From Paenibacillus sp. FSL W8-0186 (GTDB lineage: Bacteria > Bacillota > Bacilli > Paenibacillales > Paenibacillaceae): a stretch of DNA of 64,000 nt. This document shows, one piece after another, positions 1 to 7,909 of this stretch. The stretch spans positions 5,091,501 through 5,155,500 of the forward strand of contig NZ_CP150207.1 of the NCBI RefSeq assembly GCF_037969765.1, read 5' to 3'. Position 1 is the stretch's first letter, and each line of letters starts with the position of its first letter. The notes below the pieces were generated by a model. That model made no database searches and was not told where the DNA came from. It was given only the letters and a program-made list of their open reading frames with translations. The translations under genes and the position numbers were made by a program.

Positions 1-660
1 CTCCGCGGCCAGCAGCGACCGCCCCGCCAGTGCGTCTACTAACCGCGACGCGCTCTCTGCGATCACCCGCAACTCCAAAGCGCATCTATCCAGTCCACCT
101 CTGTCCAAATGAGCACCCTGTTCGGCTGTCGCCCCCCCAGCCTGTTCCGCTTTCGCTCCCCACAGGCTCATTCTCTCTTCCATTTCCCTTTGTATAGCTC
201 GTCCTTCCCGCGTCATCCCTTTCTCCCTCGTCCATATAAGCCGCGCTAGCCCTAAGCTTTCTAGAAGATACTTGTCACGCGCCAATTCAACCTTAAATCG
301 CCGGGCCAGTTCTTCTTGCAAATATTCATTCCACTGCCGCGCCCCCCACTCATCCATACGAGCATGGTGCATAAATCCATCCCGCAGGCCTACAGCCAAG
401 CCTAAGGGCAGCTCGGCAGCCAGAAGCAGGAGAAATTTCGTCTCCCCGGCCCCTGGCGCCCGTCCGGCTAACTCCGCGCCGTTTTCCCAGCCGCCTTCTA
501 ACCTTGTGTATTGCTGGCCAATACCGCTCCGCCCCACGCCACTCCAACTTACATTTACCCGCCCGTCCTGCGTCCACCATGCCAGATCAATGCCAAAATC
601 CAAGCTGACTTTTACCTCCCATTCTGATGGGCATCTAACTGCGTACAAACAGACTTTCAA
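1..660 (-). CDS. comFA: Probable ComFA-like late competence protein, N-terminal part (runs off left edge)
   Basis: An uninterrupted minus-strand frame of 220 codons runs from a TTG at 660 to the window edge. It is preceded by a near-perfect ribosome binding site, AAAGGAGGG on the minus strand (666-674), 5 nt from the TTG. The predicted protein starts MKVCLYAVRCPSEWEVKVSL and is rich in Trp, Arg and Glu. It has no signal peptide and no helicase motif in the visible part. The name rests mainly on context: in Bacillus the comF operon lies just downstream of degS-degU, and Paenibacillus ComFA proteins are, as I recall, longer at the N-terminus than B. subtilis ComFA. If correct, the missing C-terminal part would hold the zinc-finger and DEAD-box ATPase that drives DNA uptake. 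The gene itself is well supported; the name is tentative. Confidence 0.5.
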   Translation of the reverse strand, partial: MKVCLYAVRCPSEWEVKVSLDFGIDLAWWTQDGRVNVSWSGVGRSGIGQQYTRLEGGWENGAELAGRAPGAGETKFLLLLAAELPLGLAVGLRDGFMHHARMDEWGARQWNEYLQEELARRFKVELARDKYLLESLGLARLIWTREKGMTREGRAIQREMEERMSLWGAKAEQAGGATAEQGAHLDRGGLDRCALELRVIAESASRLVDALAGRSLLAAE

Positions 661-1407
661 CCGATCCCTCCTTTTGCTTTATAAGCACCAAATCTTCATT
701 TCAAGACAACCTTGCAGTCTACTAAAATACACAACCACGGATAGTAGCATTTACGGAATAGGACAGTCCTCCCCACAAAAAATCACCCTTGTCCCAAAAA
801 TATCCGCGCTGCGGCAAGCCCTTTCCGGGCCAGCCCAGCCTATCACTAGCCTTTAATACATTCTGCTATTTCTAAAAAAAGAAAAAGAACCTTTTGAAGA
901 AGATGCTGCACGATACTTTGGCGCTTAATCAAAATGACCTGGGTTGCTCTAGTACAACTACTAATCGAATTAAATGTATTTCATGTATCTAGTTCGTTTT
1001 TATACAAGAACTTAGGTGAACTAACTGTATTTCATGCATCAAAATCATTGTTTTTGGGACTCACCTCCCTTTCAACCGCTTTTTAAATACAGGAAATCCA
1101 GCTAATTACTCATTTTGCTAAAGAACGGAGTTATTAAATGTAACAACTCCAGTTATTTCACCAGTCGGTCGGCTATTAGTTTGTTCATTAGTTTGTTCAC
1201 TAGTCGGCTCATCAGGCTCATCAGTTAGCCCATCAATTGGTTCATCAATTGGTTCATCAATTAGTTCATCAGTTACCATCAGTTAGATAAATCATTCACA
1301 TCACTCCCAACCTTCATTCGCCGTACGAGTGCTGCGCAAGCCTTTCCCACGTTAGCGTCGAACACACCTTATAACAGCACCTTATCTTCTCCGTTCCATC
1401 CAAACGC
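661..1407. other. Gene-free intergenic region with decayed repeats
   Basis: No convincing coding frame is seen between the comFA-like start and the terminator at 1408-1446. The stretch is AT-rich. It contains two copies of a ~19-bp motif (TAAATGTATTTCATGTATC at 971-989 and a close relative at 1021-1040), a copy of a dispersed motif reading like TACAGGAAATCCAGCTAA (1088-1105), and an irregular 12-bp tandem repeat (about 1165-1285). Confidence 0.6.
1165..1285. repeat. Irregular 12-bp tandem repeat (TTGGTTCATCAA-like)
   Basis: The array reads as units such as TTAGTTTGTTCA (two), then diverged CTAGTCGGCTCATCA and GGCTCATCA units, then TTGGTTCATCAA (two perfect copies), TTAGTTCATCAG and TTACCATCAG. 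It lies between divergently decayed intergenic sequence and no gene overlaps it. It is not a CRISPR array because the units abut without unique spacers. Confidence 0.7.
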
Positions 1408-1446
1408 AAAAAAGCACACCCCTCGGCCATGCCCAAGAGTGTGCTT
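1408..1446 (-). terminator. Rho-independent terminator
   Basis: AAGCACAC (1412-1419) pairs with GTGTGCTT (1439-1446). Read on the minus strand the hairpin is followed by a U-run (the A-run at 1408-1413). It lies about 40 nt beyond the stop of the GT2-like gene and so ends the degS-degU side transcript or that gene. Confidence 0.75.
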
Positions 1447-1485
1447 CACATCTTACGTTTCACCAGCATATTCAATTGACTGCAG

Positions 1486-1911
1486 CTATGCCTGAACATA
1501 TGGTATTTTCGCCGCTTCGTGCGGCACCCGGAGATCGATGAATTTCAATTGCTCCCCATCGTTAGGAGAATGGCTCCGGATGATGTCATGTTCATCCTGG
1601 ATTTCAGCCTCGCCAACTACGGTCAGGTTCATTTCATTGGCATACTTCATTCGCTCAATGATCGCCAGCGTGTCATCCTGTGAACCATCGTCCAGTATCG
1701 TAACCCGGAGAGATTGTGCTCTCAAGCAGCTGTACCACATAAGCGCCCGCAAATACCACTCCATCTGGTTCTCATGATTATGAGCTACTAGAATATAGTG
1801 AACCTGCTTTCGAGAGCTCGTTTCATACTTTAAATACCTGCTGTGAAAAAAATGCACAAGCGCTCCAGCAACGCCATAACTAAACAATATCCAGACCATG
1901 TAAGGAATCAT
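1486..1911 (-). CDS. Small GT2-like glycosyltransferase-fold membrane protein
   Basis: The predicted protein has 141 residues from ATG 1911, placed 9 nt behind GGGAGG; an in-frame TTG at 1920 abuts that site and is less likely. A hydrophobic N-terminal segment (about residues 3-19) is followed by a stretch typical of the GT-A family 2 core. That core has YILVAHNHENQ at the nucleotide-binding strand and then VTILDDGSQDDT with the Asp-Asp-Gly-Ser signature. Family 2 enzymes usually exceed 230 residues, so the acceptor-binding half and the second Asp motif are missing. This is either a truncated enzyme or a stand-alone nucleotide-sugar-binding domain tethered to the membrane. It lies between comFA and degU, a position where B. 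subtilis has other genes. The substrate cannot be predicted. Confidence 0.65.
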   Translation of the reverse strand: MIPYMVWILFSYGVAGALVHFFHSRYLKYETSSRKQVHYILVAHNHENQMEWYLRALMWYSCLRAQSLRVTILDDGSQDDTLAIIERMKYANEMNLTVVGEAEIQDEHDIIRSHSPNDGEQLKFIDLRVPHEAAKIPYVQA

Positions 1912-2189
1912 GCGACTCAACCTCCCTATGCGACAATATATGCCGCCGGAAGCAGGTCGGTTACTGGGCTTTCATTACATATCCCTGATAAGACGTATGC
2001 TTATTATCCAACGTCGCATTCGAATCATGCTGCCTAGCTGTATGTACAGGCTTAACTGCTGCATTGTATCCTTGTCCAAAAAAGAACAGATGCGACCTCA
2101 CTTTTCAATTTAAAGTAAATATTGGAAACGGATAAGCGCGAAAGACCCTTGCTGATGTCTTTTACGACGGATAAGCAAGATCCTTCCTT

Positions 2190-2918
2190 TTATAAAGTTA
2201 CCCAACCGAATTTGATCGCGTTTATTACGGCTTGCGTTCGATCATCTACATCCATCTTTTGCAAAATGCTGCTGACATGGTTCTTGACCGTCTTCTCACT
2301 GATAAACAAGTGCTCGCCGATCATTTTATTGCTGCGGCCTTCCGCCATCAAACGGAGTACCTCTGCTTCCCGTCTTGTGAGCGGATTGTCGTCACCGGCT
2401 ACAAATTTCACCCCGGCTTCACGAATGGCGCTGTCTTCCGCAATTGCCCCAGTCTCACTTAAATACTCCATCCGGCGCAGCTGCTGAATCAGTTTGCCCG
2501 TCACCTTTGGATGAATAAAGGCGTTGCCCTCAGCTACGGTACGAATCGCATTGACAAGCGACTCCGCCTCCATATCCTTCAGCAAATAGCCAGTAGCTCC
2601 TTTGCGCAGCGTCTCAAACACATAACTTTCGTCATCATGTATAGATAGAATAATTACTTTTACCTCAGGAAGGGCATCGCGAAGCTCTGCCGTCGCGTCC
2701 ACTCCGTTCAATTGCGGCATATTAATGTCCATCAAAACGATTTCGGGAAATAACTGCTGGCATGCTTCTAGAACTTGGGACCCGTCGCCGCATTCGCCAA
2801 CAACTTCGATATCTTCCTCCATGTTTAGAATCCGTTTAAGCCCCTCGCGAAAAAGTTGATGATCATCAGCCAAGAGAACTTTGATTGTTTGTCTAGTGTT
2901 AGAATTAAGATTATCCAT
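2190..2918 (-). CDS. degU: DegU, NarL/LuxR-family response regulator
   Basis: This 242-residue protein has an N-terminal receiver domain (about residues 12-130) with the acidic pair Asp18-Asp19, the phospho-acceptor Asp64 in IVLMDINMP, and the conserved Lys in GYLLKD. The C-terminal LuxR-type helix-turn-helix (about 175-242) reads LTRREAEVLRLMAEG, then SEKTVKNHVSSILQKMDV. In Bacillus, DegU~P controls exoenzymes, competence, motility and biofilm genes. The start overlaps the end of degS by 8 nt, so the two are translationally coupled and cotranscribed. Confidence 0.97.
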   Translation of the reverse strand: MDNLNSNTRQTIKVLLADDHQLFREGLKRILNMEEDIEVVGECGDGSQVLEACQQLFPEIVLMDINMPQLNGVDATAELRDALPEVKVIILSIHDDESYVFETLRKGATGYLLKDMEAESLVNAIRTVAEGNAFIHPKVTGKLIQQLRRMEYLSETGAIAEDSAIREAGVKFVAGDDNPLTRREAEVLRLMAEGRSNKMIGEHLFISEKTVKNHVSSILQKMDVDDRTQAVINAIKFGWVTL

Positions 2919-4083
2919 CCTGTAACTCCTTCCTCTTCTCTGCGTTTGTCGGGATATGGATGACGATTTTGGTACCCAAATTCGCCGTTGATTCTATTTC
3001 CATTCTTCCTTCCAGCAACTCCACCCTTTCCCGCATGCCAATTAATCCAAAATGGGTGTGCTCTTTGTTCTTAAGCTCCAGCTGATCCACCTTGAACCCC
3101 AGTCCGTTATCTTGAACCATAATTTTAACCATCTGGGCTTGATACGTAATTTCTACGATGACATACGTTGGAAAGGCATGTTTTGCCGCATTGGTGAGCG
3201 CTTCCTGGACTAATCTGAATACTGCTGCCTCCATGGCCGAGCTAAGACGGTATTCCTTGCCCCTTGTCTCAAAGGTCGTTCGGATTTTTGTCTTCTCTTC
3301 ATAGTCATGCACATATTTGCGCAATGTCGGAATGAGCCCCAAATCATCCAGCGCCATCGGTCTAAGATTAAAGATGACTTTTCGCATTTCTTCCAAGCTG
3401 GAGCGCACTTGTCCCTTTAAATCTATTATTTCGTCCTGGACCATCTTAAATTCCTGCCTAGCTAGCATTCTTTCTACAATTTCCGTCCTAAGCACTAGAT
3501 TTGCGAGCAGTTGCGCGGGACCGTCATGTATCTCGCGGGAGATTCTCTTGCGTTCCTCTTCCTGGGCCAGTATTATTTTCAAGCCGATGATCTGGCGGTT
3601 TTTGGCAGATTCCAGAATCCGAGTAACTTGTCCCAGCTCCCCTGACAAGTATTCTAACACAACTCCCATCTGCGTGCCGATGGTCTCAGCCCGCTCGACG
3701 GATTTATCCACATTGCGAGCCCTCTTTTGCAATTCATCACGCCGGGCCTTCAGATACATTTCTTTTTCACGGTAAATAAGCAGGTCGAGCTGCAGCTGTG
3801 TCGCCTTCTCGTAAGCCTGCTTGATATCCTCTTCTTTATAGCGCACGAAATCCCGGCTGACTTCCGTCAGCCGGATGCGGGAACGCCGGTAATTTACCTC
3901 AAGCTGGTCAACCTTTTCCACGGTTTCCGCCGTTTCCTTCATGACCTGCTGAAGCTCGTTATTCAGCGTTTTCAGCTCATTTCGTGCCGAATCCAATATT
4001 TCCAGCATTTGCAGTTTGCTGTTCTCCATAACGCTTATAGCGTTCTTAATGACGCGATCTATAGCATCGGCTTGAAAGTCCAA
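2911..4083 (-). CDS. degS: DegS, cytosolic sensor histidine kinase
   Basis: This 390-residue protein has no membrane segment, as expected for DegS. Residues ~1-160 form a long coiled coil (sensor/dimerisation). The HisKA_3 phospho-acceptor box ISREIHDGPAQLLANLV puts His186 at the phosphorylation site. A C-terminal HATPase (about 270-380) has the N box EALTNAAKHA and G box DNGLGF. The start is TTG 4083 behind a GGAGAAGG-type site. It phosphorylates DegU encoded immediately downstream. The gap to the upstream secreted-protein gene is only 49 nt, so read-through from that gene is possible. Confidence 0.96.
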   Translation of the reverse strand: MDFQADAIDRVIKNAISVMENSKLQMLEILDSARNELKTLNNELQQVMKETAETVEKVDQLEVNYRRSRIRLTEVSRDFVRYKEEDIKQAYEKATQLQLDLLIYREKEMYLKARRDELQKRARNVDKSVERAETIGTQMGVVLEYLSGELGQVTRILESAKNRQIIGLKIILAQEEERKRISREIHDGPAQLLANLVLRTEIVERMLARQEFKMVQDEIIDLKGQVRSSLEEMRKVIFNLRPMALDDLGLIPTLRKYVHDYEEKTKIRTTFETRGKEYRLSSAMEAAVFRLVQEALTNAAKHAFPTYVIVEITYQAQMVKIMVQDNGLGFKVDQLELKNKEHTHFGLIGMRERVELLEGRMEIESTANLGTKIVIHIPTNAEKRKELQDG

Positions 4084-4132
4084 TTACACCTTCTCCATTT
4101 CCTTGTGTCCATATATGCCATATTTAATCATA

Positions 4133-6844
4133 TCATGATTCAAGGGTAATGGATTTGGTTTTCTTTTCCCATTTTACATCGATACCAAGTGCTTCCGACA
4201 CCAATCTCAATGGGACCAAAGTCCTTCCATCTACAATAATCGGTGAAACCGTCGATTGCTTCCTTGTACCGTTCAGTGTAAATTCCTTCTTGCCTACCGT
4301 CAGTTCCATGACAGAGCTGCCCGACAGCACAGTAACTTTCTTGGACGTAGCGTTCCATTCTGACTGTCCGCCAAAATGATCGAGCACATATCTAATCGGT
4401 ACATACGTCGTATCGTTTTGCAGCAGCGGAGCGACGTCGATCCCTTGTTTCTTGCCGTTAACGGTCAGGGATTTCTGGCCTACAGTCATAACTACTTTTG
4501 CGCTAGGCAGGCCGGTATCTCCATCCATAACAGGCGAAGTAAATTTAATATTATCAAAAGAAACGCTTCCGGTTAAAGCACGCTCGTCCTGTCCTTCCTC
4601 CAGGTTAACAAGGTATAGCCGCTTCAGCTTGGCCGAAGGCTTCAAGCCTGCTGCGCTCAGATCAACCGTCAGTGTCTTCCAGCCCGAGAAATTAAGCGGC
4701 TTGGCCAGATCTACGTACACCGCCTTGCCATCCGGATTTGCAAACTCCGCCCGCAGCCAATTCAGGCTGGAATCCCCCAGCACATCTACCGACATTGCCG
4801 TCGAGCCGTCAGGAATGCTTCTTCCTGCCGTTCCATTGAATTCCGCATAGGCAAATTTATTGCCTGTCCCGTTCGTTAAGTCATAATCAAGCTTAAGGAC
4901 TTTGGAGTTCTGGCGCTCTCCCGTTCCTTGTACAACCATAGCCGTTCCAGCCGCTTCGGAAGGAAGTCCTTTAAAGGAAATCGGGTAACCCGTGTTCTCA
5001 AAGTTCTCCCAAATTTGCTCCTCTGCGGTTGACAGAACGATCGGCGTCGAACTGAATCCATCATATTTCGCCGTAGCATAAGCCACTTTGGCTCCTGCAT
5101 TGACGGATTGCACCGTCAATACGCCGCCGGATACCGCAGCCTTCATTCCTTTAAACTCCCAGGTCAAGGATTCGGCCGGCACCTCTATGGTTCGCCCATC
5201 CTTCAGCTTGGCCTGCATTGGTACGGAGACGCTAGTACCCGCCGCAAGCGGCGCATAGGTTGTCGTTGAAGCGAGACTATCCAAATCGCTGCCGCCTAGG
5301 ACAGTCACTTTCATGCTTGTCTTCGCATCACCGCTAACCGCTGTAATTTGCGATGTCCCCGGTTTCACGCCCTTAAAGCCCGCTCCCGTCCAGCTTACAT
5401 TGCCGTTATCCGCCTTCCAGGTTGCCTGAATCCCCGAAGCGTCCACCGGGTTATAGTAGGTGTCGTACCCCTTCAGCGAATAATCCGCCGTTTGTCCAAT
5501 CAGAAGCGAGGATGCTCCGCTGACTTTAAGCCCCTTCAGCGTCCCTTGGGGCGCCGTAGTATATACGCCCAGCCCGTTGGCCACCGCACGCTGCGAGCCG
5601 TCTCCATTGGATGTTGTAAAGGTCAGGGTCACCTCATTTTCAGCCAGCGGACGATCGACCATTGTCGTTGAGCCTCCGCCATCCAGATTGAGACCTTTCC
5701 ATATACCGATCGCAGCCATGAACTTCTGCAATTCGGACAGGGTCATGCCGGAGCTGCTATTGTTCTTCTCCGCAGCGATCAGGTAGGCGTATTTGCCATC
5801 CTGGGAATAGCCAATTGCTGTACGGGCTACCGCGCTGCTGCCGCTAATGCTGGTCACAGAGCGCGTAAAAGAGGATGGTTTCCCCTGGTCTACAAGCAGC
5901 GTATGTCCGCCGATCATCATTTTCAGGTCAGCCGGATTCAGCTCTTGACCGCTGCTAAGTGAACGAAGCCGGTAGTTGGTATCTAGTTGCTGCCCCACGT
6001 ACAGGTTGGCGGCCACGAAATCGGCTGCCGTGCCGTGAGCCCGCAATATGTAGCCATCCGAAGGCACCGTGCCTGGTATAGGCGCTTTAATCGATATCTG
6101 CTGTACTACGCCGCCTTGGACGAGCACCTCTGTAGGTGTTGTAGAACTGTCTTTAGGGCGATCTTCGGACTTCCAGGCGCTTGTATATATATACATTTTA
6201 TTCGCGTGGCTGTAGGACTTGTCCGGCTCTGTGATGTACGCTTCCTGATTGATGCCGGATAGCGGAAAGGTCAGACCGCTGTCGGTCATCACACTTCCCT
6301 GGAACTCAAACCGGTCGATCATCGGGGTTCCGTCATTCCGCAGAGCAAAGGCATACATCCCCGCCAGCTGCGACGGGCTCGTTACGACCGTTCCTTGGGA
6401 TACCGCGCCGCCGAGCGCGACGCCCTGCCCTGTTGTCGAGAAGAAATCGCCGTTAACGCCTGCTACCGCGCCAGTCTCTCTAGCCATTCCCTGAACGGAC
6501 TGCCTGGTCGTTACCTGCCCCCCCTTCCCTGTCATGACATCCAGATGGACGTAAGGATTTGTCAAATCGACTTGAATGACATCGGCGAGCACCTTCACCG
6601 ATTTGCCGGATCTCGTTGTCGTATATTGATATTTTAATAGCTTGGCGCCAGACGTAATGTATTCTTCACTTAATTTCACCGCCTGCTCTGAAGCCGCATG
6701 CGCTGTTGAGGCAGGCCCAAACCACTCTGTCCCAACATTCCACACAGGCTGAATCCATATCATACCGGCCAGCGTAACAAGAATAAGCTTCTTGCCGTTT
6801 CTGACAGCAAACCGAACCAACTTCGTGTCTTTGCGAACTACCAT
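4133..6844 (-). CDS. Secreted phosphodiester glycosidase (NAGPA-like) with C-terminal copper amine oxidase N-like domains
   Basis: The predicted protein has 903 residues. A basic N-terminus and hydrophobic segment (about 18-32) ending near AHAA form an export signal. Residues ~110-430 look like the NAGPA/phosphodiester-glycosidase domain (VAGVNGDFFS, then LNLDGGGSTTMV near the end), a family that cleaves sugar phosphodiesters. A bacterial Ig-like domain (~435-520) and a beta-rich, possibly carbohydrate-binding region (~605-780) follow. The C-terminus (~790-903) holds two repeats of the copper-amine-oxidase-N type (TYVPIRYVLDHFGG and TLVPLRLVSEALGI), common in Paenibacillus surface proteins. 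The start is ATG 6844 behind GGGAGAG. The likely role is turnover or modification of wall glycopolymers; the substrate is unknown. Confidence 0.85.
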   Translation of the reverse strand: MVVRKDTKLVRFAVRNGKKLILVTLAGMIWIQPVWNVGTEWFGPASTAHAASEQAVKLSEEYITSGAKLLKYQYTTTRSGKSVKVLADVIQVDLTNPYVHLDVMTGKGGQVTTRQSVQGMARETGAVAGVNGDFFSTTGQGVALGGAVSQGTVVTSPSQLAGMYAFALRNDGTPMIDRFEFQGSVMTDSGLTFPLSGINQEAYITEPDKSYSHANKMYIYTSAWKSEDRPKDSSTTPTEVLVQGGVVQQISIKAPIPGTVPSDGYILRAHGTAADFVAANLYVGQQLDTNYRLRSLSSGQELNPADLKMMIGGHTLLVDQGKPSSFTRSVTSISGSSAVARTAIGYSQDGKYAYLIAAEKNNSSSGMTLSELQKFMAAIGIWKGLNLDGGGSTTMVDRPLAENEVTLTFTTSNGDGSQRAVANGLGVYTTAPQGTLKGLKVSGASSLLIGQTADYSLKGYDTYYNPVDASGIQATWKADNGNVSWTGAGFKGVKPGTSQITAVSGDAKTSMKVTVLGGSDLDSLASTTTYAPLAAGTSVSVPMQAKLKDGRTIEVPAESLTWEFKGMKAAVSGGVLTVQSVNAGAKVAYATAKYDGFSSTPIVLSTAEEQIWENFENTGYPISFKGLPSEAAGTAMVVQGTGERQNSKVLKLDYDLTNGTGNKFAYAEFNGTAGRSIPDGSTAMSVDVLGDSSLNWLRAEFANPDGKAVYVDLAKPLNFSGWKTLTVDLSAAGLKPSAKLKRLYLVNLEEGQDERALTGSVSFDNIKFTSPVMDGDTGLPSAKVVMTVGQKSLTVNGKKQGIDVAPLLQNDTTYVPIRYVLDHFGGQSEWNATSKKVTVLSGSSVMELTVGKKEFTLNGTRKQSTVSPIIVDGRTLVPLRLVSEALGIDVKWEKKTKSITLES

Positions 6845-7079
6845 TGTAATTTATTACTCTCCCATCTGTATGCGTTATGCCAAAAACCGATCCCTATTCT
6901 TCCATTCTGGGAATCTAGTACATAAATAATAGACTACTTTTAGACGGAAAAGTTACGCAAAAGTAACAAGTTTGATAAAATCGGAACGAAATTGGGGATG
7001 ACTGGAAGGAATGGAATAAGTCGTGGGGGCGGGAGTTTCATCAGTGGGGGGGGAATTTTGATGGGTAGGTGTTGAGGGG

Positions 7080-7170
7080 TTGGTTCGATGGGTTGGTTCG
7101 ATGGGTTGGTTCGATGGGTTGGTTCGATGGGTTGGTTCGATGGGTTGGTTCGATGGGTTAGTTCAATCGG
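7080..7170. repeat. 13-bp tandem repeat, six perfect copies plus one diverged
   Basis: The unit TTGGTTCGATGGG is repeated without change at 7080-7157 (six copies of 13 bp). It is followed by a diverged seventh copy TTAGTTCAATCGG (7158-7170). The strand composition is strongly G/T biased. Perfect copies indicate recent expansion. The core TTGGTTC is shared with the 12-bp array near 1165-1285. Confidence 0.95.
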
Positions 7171-7524
7171 TTTGCGGGAAGGGGCGATAAGTTGATGTCA
7201 GTGGTAGCTTGAGGCTATGACAACGGCAGAATTGAGTAGGCATAGAATGAAGCAGGGCAGGATGAAAGGAACGGATAAATTATAATAGAATTATGAAATG
7301 CAATAGGTTGAAGTGATTGGAATGAGTCGGATTGGAGTGATGGATGGGAATTGTAACATCACATGCTGCTGAATGAACGGATATAAGCGATGCGGAACAC
7401 TTATCATAGATGATGACAATTGGATTTACTGTATCTATTCTATAGAAAATATTCGATGAAGAGAAATTAATTGGATTGACGGTGCTTAAATCAGTCACGA
7501 CAGCAACCTTTTACATTTGTAAGC

Positions 7525-7605
7525 CATTTTAAATACTCCAAATCCAGCTAAATTCAGCCTATCATGAAATTAAGTTAAATTAATTGCAAGAATTCCATTT
7601 AAATT
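7525..7605. repeat. Copy of dispersed intergenic element (AAATCCAGCTAA-like words)
   Basis: It contains AAATACTCCAAATCCAGCTAA and, about 50 bp on, a second related word GCAAGAATTCCA. The same words occur near 1088-1105 and 8950-9055, always outside genes. Confidence 0.5.
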
Positions 7606-7705
7606 ACCGTTACCATACCGTATACCATCATACCATTATGCCGTTATGCTGTGTACCGTTATACCGTACCGTACGCCCCTATGCCGCTATGCCCCTATGC
7701 CATCC
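7605..7705. repeat. Low-complexity ATACCGTTATGCC-like run
   Basis: Short degenerate words of about 8-10 bp (CATACCGT, TACCATCA, TGCCGTTATGC, CCCCTATGCC) follow one another with no fixed period. The run is non-coding. Nothing else is recognisable. Confidence 0.55.
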
Positions 7706-7816
7706 ACTCCCCTTTTTAACAAGCCTCCCATCCTCTGTAGAAAATAATATATTCCATATCTGTACCGCTAGCTAAATGCGATACATATTCGTATAATGGT
7801 GATATACACGACGAAG

Positions 7817-7853
7817 AACGTCCTGTCCCTTAAAAAGTGGGCAGGACGTTTTT
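7817..7853 (+). terminator. Strong GC-rich hairpin with T-run upstream of nuclease gene
   Basis: AACGTCCTGTCCC (7817-7829) pairs with GGGCAGGACGTT (7839-7850), followed by TTT. It sits 57 nt upstream of the nuclease start, so it could insulate the gene from read-through or act as a leader attenuator. Read on the minus strand, the bases beyond the stem are less U-rich. Confidence 0.6.
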
Positions 7854-7909
7854 GTATGCTTTAGTGTATGTTCTAATATCCACCAAATTTGATCGGGAGG
7901 CAGGTAAAC

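Larger units (their letters stand above)
6845..7816. other. Gene-free region with tandem repeats
   Basis: I find no supported gene here. The stretch starts with the promoter side of the glycosidase gene, then a G-rich tract, a perfect 13-bp tandem array (7080-7170), a decayed dispersed repeat around 7525-7605, and a low-complexity run of ATACCGTTATGCC-like words (about 7605-7705). Short frames in both directions lack ribosome binding sites. Confidence 0.6.

Noticed and set aside
272..856. Plus-strand frame of 194 codons at the left end
   Set aside because: It is antisense to the comFA-like frame, which has the better start, composition and context.
7080..7170. CRISPR-like array
   Set aside because: The 13-bp units abut with no spacers and there are no cas genes in the window.
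7584..7775. Plus-strand 63-codon frame in the ATACCGTTATGCC run
   Set aside because: It is a low-complexity translation with no ribosome site.
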